Shown here: piece by piece, positions 1 through 8,056 of the stretch
Layout: each line of letters starts with the position of its first letter
Position numbering within the stretch: the first letter of the stretch is position 1
Source of the DNA: Gammaproteobacteria bacterium
Lineage (GTDB): Bacteria; Pseudomonadota; Gammaproteobacteria; Granulosicoccales; Granulosicoccaceae
Reading direction: 5' to 3'
NCBI GenBank assembly: GCA_019634245.1
Contig: JAHQVR010000304.1
Coordinates: forward strand, 1 to 15,955
Length of the DNA stretch: 15,955 nucleotides
Position numbers and translations under genes: made by a program
The notes under the pieces: model-generated
Database searches by the model: none
Told to the model about the DNA's origin: nothing
Seen by the model: only the letters and a program-made list of their open reading frames with translations

Positions 1-142
1 CGTAGGCTCGCGACTCTCCGCCCATCTTCTCTGCCTGGCAGATCGTCAGCGCCGCTGTCAGCGTCGTCTTTCCATGGTCAACGTGCCCTATCGTGCCTAC
101 GTTTACATGGGGTTTCGTTCTTTCAAATTTTTCCTTCGACAC
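1..142 (-). CDS. tuf: Elongation factor Tu, N-terminal 47 residues (gene runs off the left edge)
   Basis: EF-Tu is the cytoplasmic GTPase that carries aminoacyl-tRNA to the ribosomal A site. Seen: reading from 142 on the minus strand the protein begins [20 protein letters not shown] and continues with the P-loop GHVDHGKT at residues 19-26, then [20 protein letters not shown] up to the window edge. The start codon is GTG at 140-142; E. coli tufA also uses GTG. A GAGGG Shine-Dalgarno-like stretch lies about 10 bases upstream. The gene follows fusA on the same strand after a 320-base spacer that holds an intrinsic terminator, so its expression may not simply follow fusA. It is the str-operon copy (tufA position); a second tuf ends at the other side of the window. 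Only about 47 of roughly 395 residues are visible, so its integrity cannot be judged. Confidence 0.97.
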   Translation of the reverse strand, partial: MSKEKFERTKPHVNVGTIGHVDHGKTTLTAALTICQAEKMGGESRAY

Positions 143-160
143 CTGCTCTAACCCTCGATC

Positions 161-187
161 AAAAAAAAACCCGCCGAAGTAGCGGAT
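161..187 (-). terminator. Rho-independent terminator just ahead of tuf
   Basis: On the minus strand CCGC (185-182) pairs with GCGG (174-171). Flanking U-G and A-U pairs give a stem of about 7 bp around an ACTTC loop, followed at once by nine T residues (169-161). This is a good intrinsic terminator shape. It lies only 18 bases upstream of the tuf start codon, so it either ends fusA transcripts or acts as an attenuator in the tuf leader. Confidence 0.75.
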
Positions 188-215
188 ATTTGTGGTAGCG
201 AATAATACAACACTG

Positions 216-231
216 ACGCCCTCAGGGGCGC
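216..231 (-). other. Short GC-rich hairpin in the fusA-tuf spacer
   Basis: Read on the minus strand, GCGCCC (231-226), loop CTGA, GGGCGT (221-216) forms a 6-bp stem with one G-U pair. No T-run follows, so it is not an intrinsic terminator by itself. No function is assigned. Confidence 0.4.
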
Positions 232-253
232 CGGCGACACCAATCTTTTCTTC

Positions 254-271
254 GCATTTTAGTCAAAATGC
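254..271. other. Perfect 7-bp hairpin in the fusA-tuf spacer
   Basis: GCATTTT (254-260), loop AGTC, AAAATGC (265-271) is a perfect inverted repeat. On the plus strand it is followed by a pyrimidine-rich TCTTTCTTT. On the minus strand it is followed by GAAGAAAAG, which is not terminator-like. The stem is AT-rich and probably weak. Confidence 0.4.
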
Positions 272-346
272 TCTTTCTTTCCTGTCAATGACTCATCAGT
301 ACGCAATATGGCCAAAACTTCATACAGCTGGCCTTGCCGATCTTCT

Positions 347-367
347 CCCTGCACCCTGCACCCTGCT
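347..367. repeat. Three tandem copies of a 7-bp unit (CCCTGCA)
   Basis: CCCTGCA occurs at 347-353 and 354-360, and as CCCTGCT at 361-367. On the fusA-tuf sense strand this reads GCAGGGT repeats. It lies in the middle of the spacer, next to the GGTCCGACCC repeat cluster. It is short and could expand or contract by slippage. No function is recognised. Confidence 0.7.
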
Positions 368-386
368 GAAACGCCTCTCCAGTATC

Positions 387-428
387 GGGTCGGACCTGGC
401 CAGATCCGCAACCCTTTAGGTCCGACCC
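387..428. repeat. 10-bp inverted repeat GGGTCGGACC / GGTCCGACCC
   Basis: GGGTCGGACC (387-396) is the exact reverse complement of GGTCCGACCC (419-428), with a 22-base loop between them. The right arm is part of the 15-bp tandem repeat cluster beginning at 410. In RNA this would form a stable GC-rich stem-loop shortly after fusA. An inverted and tandem GGTCCGACC-type arrangement in a spacer resembles REP-like elements that RAYT transposases spread in gammaproteobacteria; that link is inference. Confidence 0.7.
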
Positions 429-460
429 CTTTATGTCCGACCCCTTTGGGTCTGACCCGG
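410..460. repeat. Tandem 15-bp repeats (ACCCCTTTATGTCCG type) abutting fusA
   Basis: Three adjacent 15-bp units lie at 410-424, 425-439 and 440-454, followed by a partial unit ACCCGG (455-460). They share the pattern ACCCCTTTNNGTCNG with a few substitutions. The cluster ends two bases before the fusA stop codon at 463-465, so it sits directly against the gene. Similar GGGTCNGACC-rich short repeats are, as I recall, dispersed in many gammaproteobacterial genomes. The family cannot be confirmed from this window because no other copy was seen in it. Confidence 0.7.
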
Positions 461-462
461 AA

Positions 463-2550
463 TTAGAGCTTTAGCACCTCATTGATGACGGCTTGGGGCG
501 GCACAGCATAGCGGTCGAATTCCATCGAATACACAGCCCGACCTTGGGTAGCCGAGCGCAGATCGGTGGAGTAGCCAAACATCTCCGCCAAAGGCACATC
601 CGCTCGAATCACCTTGCCGCCTGGCTGCTCATCCATCCCTTGGACAACGCCGCGTCGCCGGTTTAGATCACCCATCACATCGCCCATGTATTCTTCAGGA
701 GTCACCACTTCCACTTTCATCACAGGTTCTAACAGAGCCGGTCCTGCGTCGGTAGCTCCTGCGCGAAATCCCATAGACCCAGCAATCTTGAAGGCGATTT
801 CACTCGAATCCACATCGTGAAACGAACCATCATAAAGGGTGACTTTGACATCCACGGTGGGGTATCCACCTAGAACGCCGTTCGCCAAGGCGTCTTCAAC
901 CCCTTTTTCTACCGATGGAATAAATTCTTTGGGCACAGTACCGCCAGAAATCTCAGACACAAACTCAAAACCATCGCCTCTAGGTAAAGGTTCTAGGCGT
1001 AACCACACATGCCCGTACTGACCACTTCCCCCGGTTTGTCGAACAAACTTGCCTTCGGCTTCAACGGATTTTGTGATGGTTTCTCGATAGGACACCTGCG
1101 GCTTACCCACGTTAGCCACGACGCTAAATTCGCGCTTCATCCGATCAACGATAATATCCAGATGCAATTCACCCATACCACTGATGATGGTTTGCCCTGA
1201 ATCCTCGTCAGTTGCGACCCGAAACGACGGATCTTCTTTTGCTAACCGACCTAGCGCTGTCGCCATTTTTTCCTGATCAGCCAGTGTCTTGGGCTCCACT
1301 GCCACTGAAATCACAGGCTCAGGAAACTCCATTCTTTCCAGTGCTATCTCAGACTTTTGGGCGCAGAGCGTATCGCCAGTAGTGACTTCCTTAAGCCCCA
1401 CCGCTGCCGCGATGTCGCCCGCCGTCACTTCCTTAATCTCTTCTCGATTGTTCGCATGCATTTGCAACAATCGCCCTACTCGCTCTTTCTTCTTGCGAAT
1501 CGGGTTGTACACCATATCGCCGGTTTTCATCACACCCGAGTACACCCGAATGAACGCTAATGATCCGACATAAGAATCATTGGCTATCTTGAACACCAAC
1601 GCTGAAAACGGTTCTTTATCGTCTGCCGCACGTGTCCCAATGGATTCATCTGGCAGGATTCCTTCCACCGGGGGAATGTCATCTGGGGCAGGCATGTAAT
1701 CCAGAATGCCATCGAGGAGCGTCTGCACACCTTTATTTTTAAAGGCCGAACCGCAGAACGCCGGAACGATCTCATTAGCTAACGTACGAGCACGTAGTCC
1801 AGCTTTTATGAGAGCCGGCGTTACCTCGCCACCTTCCAGATACAACTCCATCAACTCATCGTTACCTTCAGCCGCTGCCTCAATCATTTGATCCCGATAG
1901 GTTTCGGCATCGGCTTGCAAACTCTCGGGGATATCAGTGAGCTCAAAACGCGCACCAAATTCTTCGTTTTCCCAAACCACCGCTTTCATTGATATCAAAT
2001 CAACCACACCGGCAAAATCCTCTTCAGCCCCTATCGGCAACTGAACGGGAACCGGGTTACCACCCAATCGTTCCTTGATTTGTTCCATGCAGCGATAGAA
2101 ATCCGCACCCACTCGATCCATCTTGTTGACAAAGGCCATTCGCGGCACGGCGTATTTATTCGCTTGCCGCCATACGGTTTCGGATTGGGGCTCTACGCCG
2201 CCCACAGAATCGAACACGGCCACCGCACCATCGAGTACGCGTAACGAACGCTCAACTTCAATCGTGAAGTCAACGTGCCCGGGGGTATCGATGATATTGA
2301 TACGGTGTTTGTCGGCGGAACCATCCGACCCACTCCAAAAACAGGTCGTCGCAGCAGATGTGATCGTGATGCCCCGCTCCTGTTCTTGCTCCATCCAATC
2401 CATGGTGGCAGCACCATCGTGCACTTCCCCAATCTTGTGGGAAACACCGGTGTAATACAGGATACGTTCTGTTGTCGTGGTTTTACCCGCGTCGATGTGG
2501 GCCATGATGCCCACGTTGCGGTATAGCGATAGGGGTGTGGAACGAGCCAC
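463..2550 (-). CDS. fusA: Elongation factor G
   Basis: EF-G is the GTPase that drives ribosomal translocation and, with RRF, ribosome recycling in the cytoplasm. Seen: P-loop AHIDAGKTT (residues 17-25), switch [11 protein letters not shown]3 [10 protein letters not shown]4 NKMDR, and the later domains through a C-terminus ending NEVLKL. The open frame extends to 2580 with a TTG. I chose GTG at 2548-2550 because [20 protein letters not shown] matches the usual family N-terminus and gives 695 residues, close to the usual 690-705. No good Shine-Dalgarno precedes the GTG, so coupling to rpsG, whose stop lies 30 bases upstream, is likely. It is the third gene of the rpsL-rpsG-fusA unit and is followed within two bases of its stop by a repeat cluster. 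The gene looks intact. Confidence 0.97.
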   Translation of the reverse strand: MARSTPLSLYRNVGIMAHIDAGKTTTTERILYYTGVSHKIGEVHDGAATMDWMEQEQERGITITSAATTCFWSGSDGSADKHRINIIDTPGHVDFTIEVERSLRVLDGAVAVFDSVGGVEPQSETVWRQANKYAVPRMAFVNKMDRVGADFYRCMEQIKERLGGNPVPVQLPIGAEEDFAGVVDLISMKAVVWENEEFGARFELTDIPESLQADAETYRDQMIEAAAEGNDELMELYLEGGEVTPALIKAGLRARTLANEIVPAFCGSAFKNKGVQTLLDGILDYMPAPDDIPPVEGILPDESIGTRAADDKEPFSALVFKIANDSYVGSLAFIRVYSGVMKTGDMVYNPIRKKKERVGRLLQMHANNREEIKEVTAGDIAAAVGLKEVTTGDTLCAQKSEIALERMEFPEPVISVAVEPKTLADQEKMATALGRLAKEDPSFRVATDEDSGQTIISGMGELHLDIIVDRMKREFSVVANVGKPQVSYRETITKSVEAEGKFVRQTGGSGQYGHVWLRLEPLPRGDGFEFVSEISGGTVPKEFIPSVEKGVEDALANGVLGGYPTVDVKVTLYDGSFHDVDSSEIAFKIAGSMGFRAGATDAGPALLEPVMKVEVVTPEEYMGDVMGDLNRRRGVVQGMDEQPGGKVIRADVPLAEMFGYSTDLRSATQGRAVYSMEFDRYAVPPQAVINEVLKL

Positions 2551-2580
2551 TAGCAGGATCGGAGCGACACACCCAAACAA

Positions 2581-3054
<474 letters not shown>

Positions 3055-3080
3055 TCAACTATTCTTCTTTTGCCGTGGGC

Positions 3081-3455
3081 TTATGACTTGGGCTTCTTAG
3101 CGCCGTATTTTGAACGGCCCTGACGACGGGAATCGACGCCTTGAGTATCGAGGCTTCCCCGAACCGTGTGGTATCGAACACCGGGTAAATCTTTCACACG
3201 ACCTCCACGAATCAGCACCACCGAGTGCTCTTGCAGGTTGTGCCCTTCACCACCGATGTATGAGGTTACTTCAAACCCGTTGGTGAGTCGAACACGCGCT
3301 ACTTTACGCATCGCTGAATTCGGCTTCTTTGGCGTGGTGGTATACACACGGGTGCATACGCCACGTCTTTGCGGGCACGCTTGTAGGGCGGGCACGTTGG
3401 ATTTTTCCATCTTGCGCTTGCGAGGCTTACGCACTAATTGATTGATTGTCGCCAT
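3081..3455 (-). CDS. rpsL: 30S ribosomal protein S12
   Basis: S12 lies at the 30S decoding centre and helps set translational accuracy. Seen: 124 residues starting [15 protein letters not shown], with the conserved TTPKKPNS loop (lysine equivalent to E. coli K42/K43) and the [17 protein letters not shown] segment (lysine equivalent to K87/K88 and the aspartate that is methylthiolated in E. coli). These positions carry the usual streptomycin-sensitive residues. Start ATG at 3453-3455; no clear Shine-Dalgarno is visible in the 20 bases upstream, which is unusual for a highly expressed ribosomal protein gene. It is the first gene after a strong promoter-like sequence at 3586-3614, with a structured leader of about 125 bases. 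The gene looks intact. Confidence 0.98.
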   Translation of the reverse strand: MATINQLVRKPRKRKMEKSNVPALQACPQRRGVCTRVYTTTPKKPNSAMRKVARVRLTNGFEVTSYIGGEGHNLQEHSVVLIRGGRVKDLPGVRYHTVRGSLDTQGVDSRRQGRSKYGAKKPKS

Positions 3456-3512
3456 TTAGTCTTTTGTCAATCATGAGCCTACTCAGCGGTTGACTCAGGG
3501 TGTTCATCGGGG

Positions 3513-3539
3513 TGCGAAAGGAGCATTTTCCGTTTCGCA
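3513..3539 (-). other. Hairpin in the rpsL leader
   Basis: TGCGAAA and TTTCGCA (3533-3539 and 3513-3519) are a perfect 7-bp inverted repeat. A further GGA/TCC pairing inside it leaves one bulged C. The hairpin lies right after the T-rich tract of the terminator-like hairpin at 3540-3571 and about 58 bases before the rpsL start codon. It could be a protein-binding leader element; no specific ligand is recognised. Confidence 0.5.
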
Positions 3540-3571
3540 GAAAGAAAAACAGACCACAAATAAGCGGCCTG
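3540..3571 (-). terminator. Terminator or attenuator-like hairpin between rpoC and rpsL
   Basis: On the minus strand CAGGCCGC (3571-3564), loop TTATTT, GTGGTCTG (3557-3550) forms an 8-bp stem with two G-U pairs. It is followed by TTTTTCTTTC (3549-3540). It resembles an intrinsic terminator with an interrupted U-tract. It could end rpoBC transcription. Because it is also downstream of the promoter at 3586-3614, it would be within the first 40 bases of the rpsL transcript. Confidence 0.55.
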
Positions 3572-3580
3572 TATCGAGCT

Positions 3581-3655
3581 GGCCAAGTTTAGAGAGGCTC
3601 AGCGATATTGTCAAGCGATCACAGCAGGACAATTGAGCCTCTCCATCGTTTGGCC
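3581..3655. repeat. Long interrupted inverted repeat between rpoC and rpsL
   Basis: The arms are GGCCAA (3581-3586) with TTGGCC (3650-3655), GAGAGGCTCA (3592-3601) with TGAGCCTCTC (3634-3643), and ATTGTC (3607-3612) with GACAAT (3628-3633). This gives 22 perfect base pairs interrupted by a 5x6 internal loop and a 5-base bulge, around a 15-base loop. It begins three bases past the rpoC stop codon and spans the rpsL promoter. No T-run follows, so an RNase III processing site or a 3'-end stabilising hairpin is more likely than an intrinsic terminator. Confidence 0.75.
3586..3614 (-). promoter_or_regulatory. Sigma70-type promoter for rpsL-rpsG-fusA
   Basis: Minus strand: perfect -35 box TTGACA (3614-3609), 17-base spacer, and -10 box TAAACT (3591-3586; four of six match TATAAT). 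The start point is expected near 3579. The discriminator that follows (TGGCCAGC) is GC-rich, a feature of stringently controlled promoters. It is located like the E. coli str promoter, upstream of rpsL, and is the best promoter match in the spacers of this window. Confidence 0.7.
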
Positions 3656-3658
3656 GAA

Positions 3659-6600
3659 TTAGCTAGCGCCGTCCTCGGCTGGTTTGTCGGCTTCTCCTGG
3701 AACCGGCAACTCGCCACCATCGAGCAAATTCGGAATCGGTGCCGCTACCGCCACCTCACCTTCCGCTGCCGGCAAAGTGCCACTGCCTTCAGTTAAGCTG
3801 GCCGTCAGAGGATCGACATCGGCTGACATCCCAGCAGGCAGTTGCCCTAACGCCGCTGCCTCTGCACCGACGACCTGTTCAAAGGCTTCATCGATACCAA
3901 TTTTGCTACGTCGACGGCGACGTTCGGTATGGAACGCCAGACCCGTACCAGCGGGCACCAGGCGACCCACGATCACATTCTCTTTCAGGCCGCGTAGGTC
4001 ATCGCGCGCACCACGTACTGCTGCTTCAGTCAGCACTCGAGTGGTTTCTTGGAATGACGCTGCCGAAATAAACGACTCAGTGACCAGCGATGCCTTGGTA
4101 ATGCCCAGCAACAGATTGGTAAATTCTGCCGGGGCTGCATCCTTGTTTTCTTCTAATAGAGCATCATTGATTTCCTTCACTCTAAAGTAGTCAACCTGTT
4201 CGCCGCGAAGCAAGCGCGTATCACCAGGGACACTGATCTCAACTTTACGCAACATCTGACGGATGATGACTTCAATGTGCTTATCGTTGATTTTTACCCC
4301 TTGCAAACGATACACGTCCTGAATTTCCTGCACCAAGTATGCAGCTAGTCGCTCCACACCCAACAAGCGCAGTATGTCCTGAGGGTTCGGCTCGCCATCC
4401 GCAATCATTTCGCCTTTAACCACTGTTTCACCTTCAAACACGTTGATGTGACGCCACTTGGGAATCAGCTCTTCATAGTGCTCGCCTTTAGGCCCGGTGA
4501 TTACTAATCGCTGTTTACCCTTGGTCTCTTTACCAAAGCTCACCGTGCCACTGGTTTCAGCCAGAATCGCAGGTTCCTTGGGTTTGCGTGCTTCGAACAA
4601 GTCGGCAACACGTGGCAGACCACCTGTAATATCACGAGTTTTCGATGACTCTTGTGGAATACGAGCAATAACATCACCCACCACCACAGGATCGCCATCT
4701 TGCATATTGACAATGGCTCCTGGCGGCAAGAAGTAGTTAGCCGGGATGTTGGTGCCGGCGTAGCACAAGTCTTCACCTTTCTTATCGACCAGTTTGATCA
4801 ATGGTCGTAAGTCTTTACTCGCACCACCGCGTTGTTTGTGATCCATGATGACCACGTCAGTCAATCCAGTGATCTCATCGGTTTCAGCCTTCATGGTGAT
4901 CCCTTCAACGAAGTCAGAGAACTTCGCCACACCCGCCACCTCAGTGATGATCGGATGAGTGAACGGATCCCAATTCGCTAACACAGCACCGGCGGCGACC
5001 TTACCGCCATCTTTAGTAGTGATTACTGCACCGTATGGAATTTTATATCGCTCTTTTTCCCGGCCGTGCTCATCGATAACGCCGATCTCACCAGAGCGTG
5101 ACACCGCAATGATTTTCTTGTCTTTGTTGGTAATCGACTTGACGTTATGAAATCGCACCGAACCAGCAGACTTACATTCCACACTGCTTATGGCTACCGC
5201 CCGAGACGCTGCACCACCGATGTGGAAGGTACGCATAGTTAACTGCGTGCCAGGCTCCCCAATCGACTGCGCAGCCATAACACCCACTGCTTCACCAATG
5301 TTGATGACATGCCCACGGGCCAAATCACGTCCGTAACACATGGCACATACACCGTGGTCGGCTTCACAGGTAATCGCCGAGCGGACCAAAATTTCATCCA
5401 CGCCAGCTTCTTCAAGTATCTCAACACCGGCTTCATCAAGCAGCACACCTGCCTCAAGCAACGTCTCTTCAGTGCCAGGTTTCATAACAGCTACGGCGGT
5501 AATGCGACCGAGGACACGTTCGCGCAACGGTTCAACCACATCGCCACCTTCAATCACCGGCTTCATGGTTAAACCATTTTGAGTGCCGCAGTTCTCGTCA
5601 ATAACCACCATATCCTGTGCAACATCCACCAGGCGGCGGGTTAGGTAACCAGAGTTAGCTGTTTTCAACGCAGTATCAGCCAAACCTTTACGGGCACCGT
5701 GCGTTGAGATGAAGTACTGAAGTACATTCAAACCTTCACGGAAGTTCGCGGTAATCGGTGTTTCGATGATCGAGCCATCTGGCCGAGCCATCAACCCACG
5801 CATTCCAGCCAACTGGCGAATTTGCTGAGCAGAACCACGAGCACCTGAATCTGCCATCATGAAGATCGAATTAAACGACTCCTGATCGACAGTGTCGCCG
5901 TCCTTGTTCTTCACTTTTTCCGTGCCCAACTTGCCCATCATTGATTTGGCGATGTTGTCGTTGGCAGCAGACCAAATATCGACAACTTTGTTGTATCGCT
6001 CGCCATGGGTCACTAAGCCTGACGCATATTGATCTTCAATCTGGCGAACTTCGGTTTCGGCGCTGCCCAGAATGGTTTGCTTGTCATCAGGTACAACCAT
6101 GTCCTCAACACCAATGGACACACCCGCTAAGGTGGCGTAGCGAAAGCCTAAGTACATCAGCTGGTCGGCAAAAATAACCGTCTCTTTCAACCCAAGACGG
6201 CGATAACAAATATTGATCAACTTGGAGATGTTCTTTTTAGTTAAAGCGCAATCAACAAGTTCGAACTCCAAACCCTTCGGTAGTATTTCGGAGACGATCG
6301 CTCGACCGACCGTTGTATCAACACGCCGTGTCTGTGCAACCAGCTCGCCATTGTCGTTTTTCTGGAATTCGCTGATACGCACGGTAATGCGAGCATGCAA
6401 GTCGGCGACCTTGGATTCGAACGCTCGTTTGCATTCGGAAACACTACTGAACACCATGCCCTCGCCTTTTGCATTCACACGCTCACGGGTCATGTAATAC
6501 AACCCCAGAACAATGTCCTGAGAAGGCACGATAATCGGTTCACCATTGGCCGGAGACAAGACGTTGTTCGTCGACATCATCAATGCTCGGGCTTCAAGCT

Positions 6601-8029
6601 GAGCTTCGATGGATAGCGGCACGTGCACGGCCATCTGGTCACCATCGAAATCGGCGTTGAACGCAGCACACACCAATGGGTGAAGCTGAATCGCTTTACC
6701 TTCGATCAGCATCGGTTCAAAGGCCTGGATGCCCAGTCGGTGCAATGTAGGCGCTCGGTTTAGTAACACTGGGTGTTCACGAATAACTTCTTCGAGAATA
6801 TCCCAGACTTCCGCACCTTCTCGCTCGACCATTTTCTTTGCAGCTTTGATGGTGGTAGCCATACCACGCAATTGCAGCTTGCTAAAAATGAAAGGCTTGA
6901 ACAGCTCCAGCGCCATCTTTTTCGGCAAACCGCACTGGTGTAAGCGCAAGGTAGGACCCACCACGATCACAGAGCGACCGGAGTAGTCCACACGCTTACC
7001 CAACAGGTTCTGACGGAATCGACCCTGTTTACCTTTGATCATATCCGCCAAAGATTTCAATGGCCGCTTGTTGGAACCGGTAATGGCACGACCTCGGCGA
7101 CCGTTGTCGAGCAGCGCATCAACCGACTCTTGAAGCATGCGCTTTTCATTGCGCACGATGATGTCCGGCGCATTGAGTTCAAGCAGCCGTCGTAAACGGT
7201 TGTTGCGGTTGATGACCCGTCGATACAGATCATTCAAATCAGAGGTGGCAAACCGCCCGCCATCTAGAGGAACCAATGGACGCAGATCCGGTGGCAGCAC
7301 CGGCAGTATGGTCATCACCATCCATTCGGGGCGATTGCCAGAAGCGATAAACGATTCGATCAGCTTTAAGCGCTTGGTTAACCGCTTCAACTTGGTTTCA
7401 GATTTGGTGGCGCCAATTTCTTCACGTAAATCGATGGCCACTTGATCCATACCAATATTTTTCAAAATGTCGTGGATCGCTTCGGCACCCATACGCGCAT
7501 CAAATTCGTCACCGTGTTCTTCCACAGCTTCTAGGTATTGCTCATCGTTAAGCAGTTGACCCGGCTCGAGATCGGTCATGCCAGGATCAATGACCACAAA
7601 GGCCTCAAAGTACAGAACGCGCTCTATCTCCCGTAGCGTCATGTCTAGCAGCAAACCGATGCGCGATGGCAAGGATTTCAAAAACCAAATATGAGCAACG
7701 GGACTGGCCAGCTCGATGTGTCCCATGCGCTCACGACGTACCTTCGTTTGCGTCACTTCAACACCGCACTTTTCACACACAACACCACGATGCTTCAGGC
7801 GTTTGTATTTGCCACATAGGCACTCATAGTCTTTGACTGGACCAAATATTTTGGAACAGAACAAGCCATCTCTTTCCGGCTTGAACGTCCGGTAGTTAAT
7901 GGTCTCTGGCTTTTTGACTTCGCCGTACGACCACGATCGAATGGTCTCCGGAGAGGCCAATTTGATGCGAATGGCGTCAAACTCTTCGGTTTGACCCTGC
8001 ATTTTGTACAGGTTGAGTAAGTCTTTCAT
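3659..8029 (-). CDS. rpoC: DNA-directed RNA polymerase subunit beta'
   Basis: Beta' forms one half of the RNA polymerase active-site cleft and carries the catalytic Mg2+. Seen: zinc ribbon cysteines C70, C72, C85, C88; catalytic [10 protein letters not shown] with D460, D462, D464; second zinc site C814, C888, C895, C898; and trigger-loop region [18 protein letters not shown] about 916-933. These positions are numerically identical to E. coli. The protein has 1456 residues against 1407 in E. coli. Much of the excess is a tail of about 82 residues after RRRRR, rich in Ala, Pro, Gly and Glu. Start ATG 8027-8029 has a GGGAG Shine-Dalgarno about 9 bases upstream and lies 27 bases after the rpoB stop. 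It closes the rplJ-rplL-rpoB-rpoC unit and is followed by an inverted repeat. Confidence 0.99.
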   Translation of the reverse strand: MKDLLNLYKMQGQTEEFDAIRIKLASPETIRSWSYGEVKKPETINYRTFKPERDGLFCSKIFGPVKDYECLCGKYKRLKHRGVVCEKCGVEVTQTKVRRERMGHIELASPVAHIWFLKSLPSRIGLLLDMTLREIERVLYFEAFVVIDPGMTDLEPGQLLNDEQYLEAVEEHGDEFDARMGAEAIHDILKNIGMDQVAIDLREEIGATKSETKLKRLTKRLKLIESFIASGNRPEWMVMTILPVLPPDLRPLVPLDGGRFATSDLNDLYRRVINRNNRLRRLLELNAPDIIVRNEKRMLQESVDALLDNGRRGRAITGSNKRPLKSLADMIKGKQGRFRQNLLGKRVDYSGRSVIVVGPTLRLHQCGLPKKMALELFKPFIFSKLQLRGMATTIKAAKKMVEREGAEVWDILEEVIREHPVLLNRAPTLHRLGIQAFEPMLIEGKAIQLHPLVCAAFNADFDGDQMAVHVPLSIEAQLEARALMMSTNNVLSPANGEPIIVPSQDIVLGLYYMTRERVNAKGEGMVFSSVSECKRAFESKVADLHARITVRISEFQKNDNGELVAQTRRVDTTVGRAIVSEILPKGLEFELVDCALTKKNISKLINICYRRLGLKETVIFADQLMYLGFRYATLAGVSIGVEDMVVPDDKQTILGSAETEVRQIEDQYASGLVTHGERYNKVVDIWSAANDNIAKSMMGKLGTEKVKNKDGDTVDQESFNSIFMMADSGARGSAQQIRQLAGMRGLMARPDGSIIETPITANFREGLNVLQYFISTHGARKGLADTALKTANSGYLTRRLVDVAQDMVVIDENCGTQNGLTMKPVIEGGDVVEPLRERVLGRITAVAVMKPGTEETLLEAGVLLDEAGVEILEEAGVDEILVRSAITCEADHGVCAMCYGRDLARGHVINIGEAVGVMAAQSIGEPGTQLTMRTFHIGGAASRAVAISSVECKSAGSVRFHNVKSITNKDKKIIAVSRSGEIGVIDEHGREKERYKIPYGAVITTKDGGKVAAGAVLANWDPFTHPIITEVAGVAKFSDFVEGITMKAETDEITGLTDVVIMDHKQRGGASKDLRPLIKLVDKKGEDLCYAGTNIPANYFLPPGAIVNMQDGDPVVVGDVIARIPQESSKTRDITGGLPRVADLFEARKPKEPAILAETSGTVSFGKETKGKQRLVITGPKGEHYEELIPKWRHINVFEGETVVKGEMIADGEPNPQDILRLLGVERLAAYLVQEIQDVYRLQGVKINDKHIEVIIRQMLRKVEISVPGDTRLLRGEQVDYFRVKEINDALLEENKDAAPAEFTNLLLGITKASLVTESFISAASFQETTRVLTEAAVRGARDDLRGLKENVIVGRLVPAGTGLAFHTERRRRRSKIGIDEAFEQVVGAEAAALGQLPAGMSADVDPLTASLTEGSGTLPAAEGEVAVAAPIPNLLDGGELPVPGEADKPAEDGAS

Positions 8030-8056
8030 TTAAGTCTTCTCCCGGCGAGCAGCGCC

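Noticed and set aside
256..288. Possible promoter for tuf with a TTGACA box at 283-288
   Set aside because: The only good -10 candidate (TAAAAT, 256-261) is 21 bases away, which is too far for a sigma70 promoter; alternatives at normal spacing are poor.
192..419. 75-residue open frame on the plus strand in the fusA-tuf spacer
   Set aside because: No recognisable domain, no clear ribosome binding site, and it runs through the repeat cluster and the hairpins; most likely chance.
2551..2580. Longer EF-G with a TTG start at 2580
   Set aside because: The ten extra residues do not match the EF-G N-terminus, and the GTG at 2550 gives the family start MARSTP.
3684..4190. 168-residue open frame antisense to the rpoC 3' end
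   Set aside because: It mirrors the Ala/Pro-rich tail codons of rpoC and has low-complexity Ser/Ala/Arg content typical of a shadow frame.
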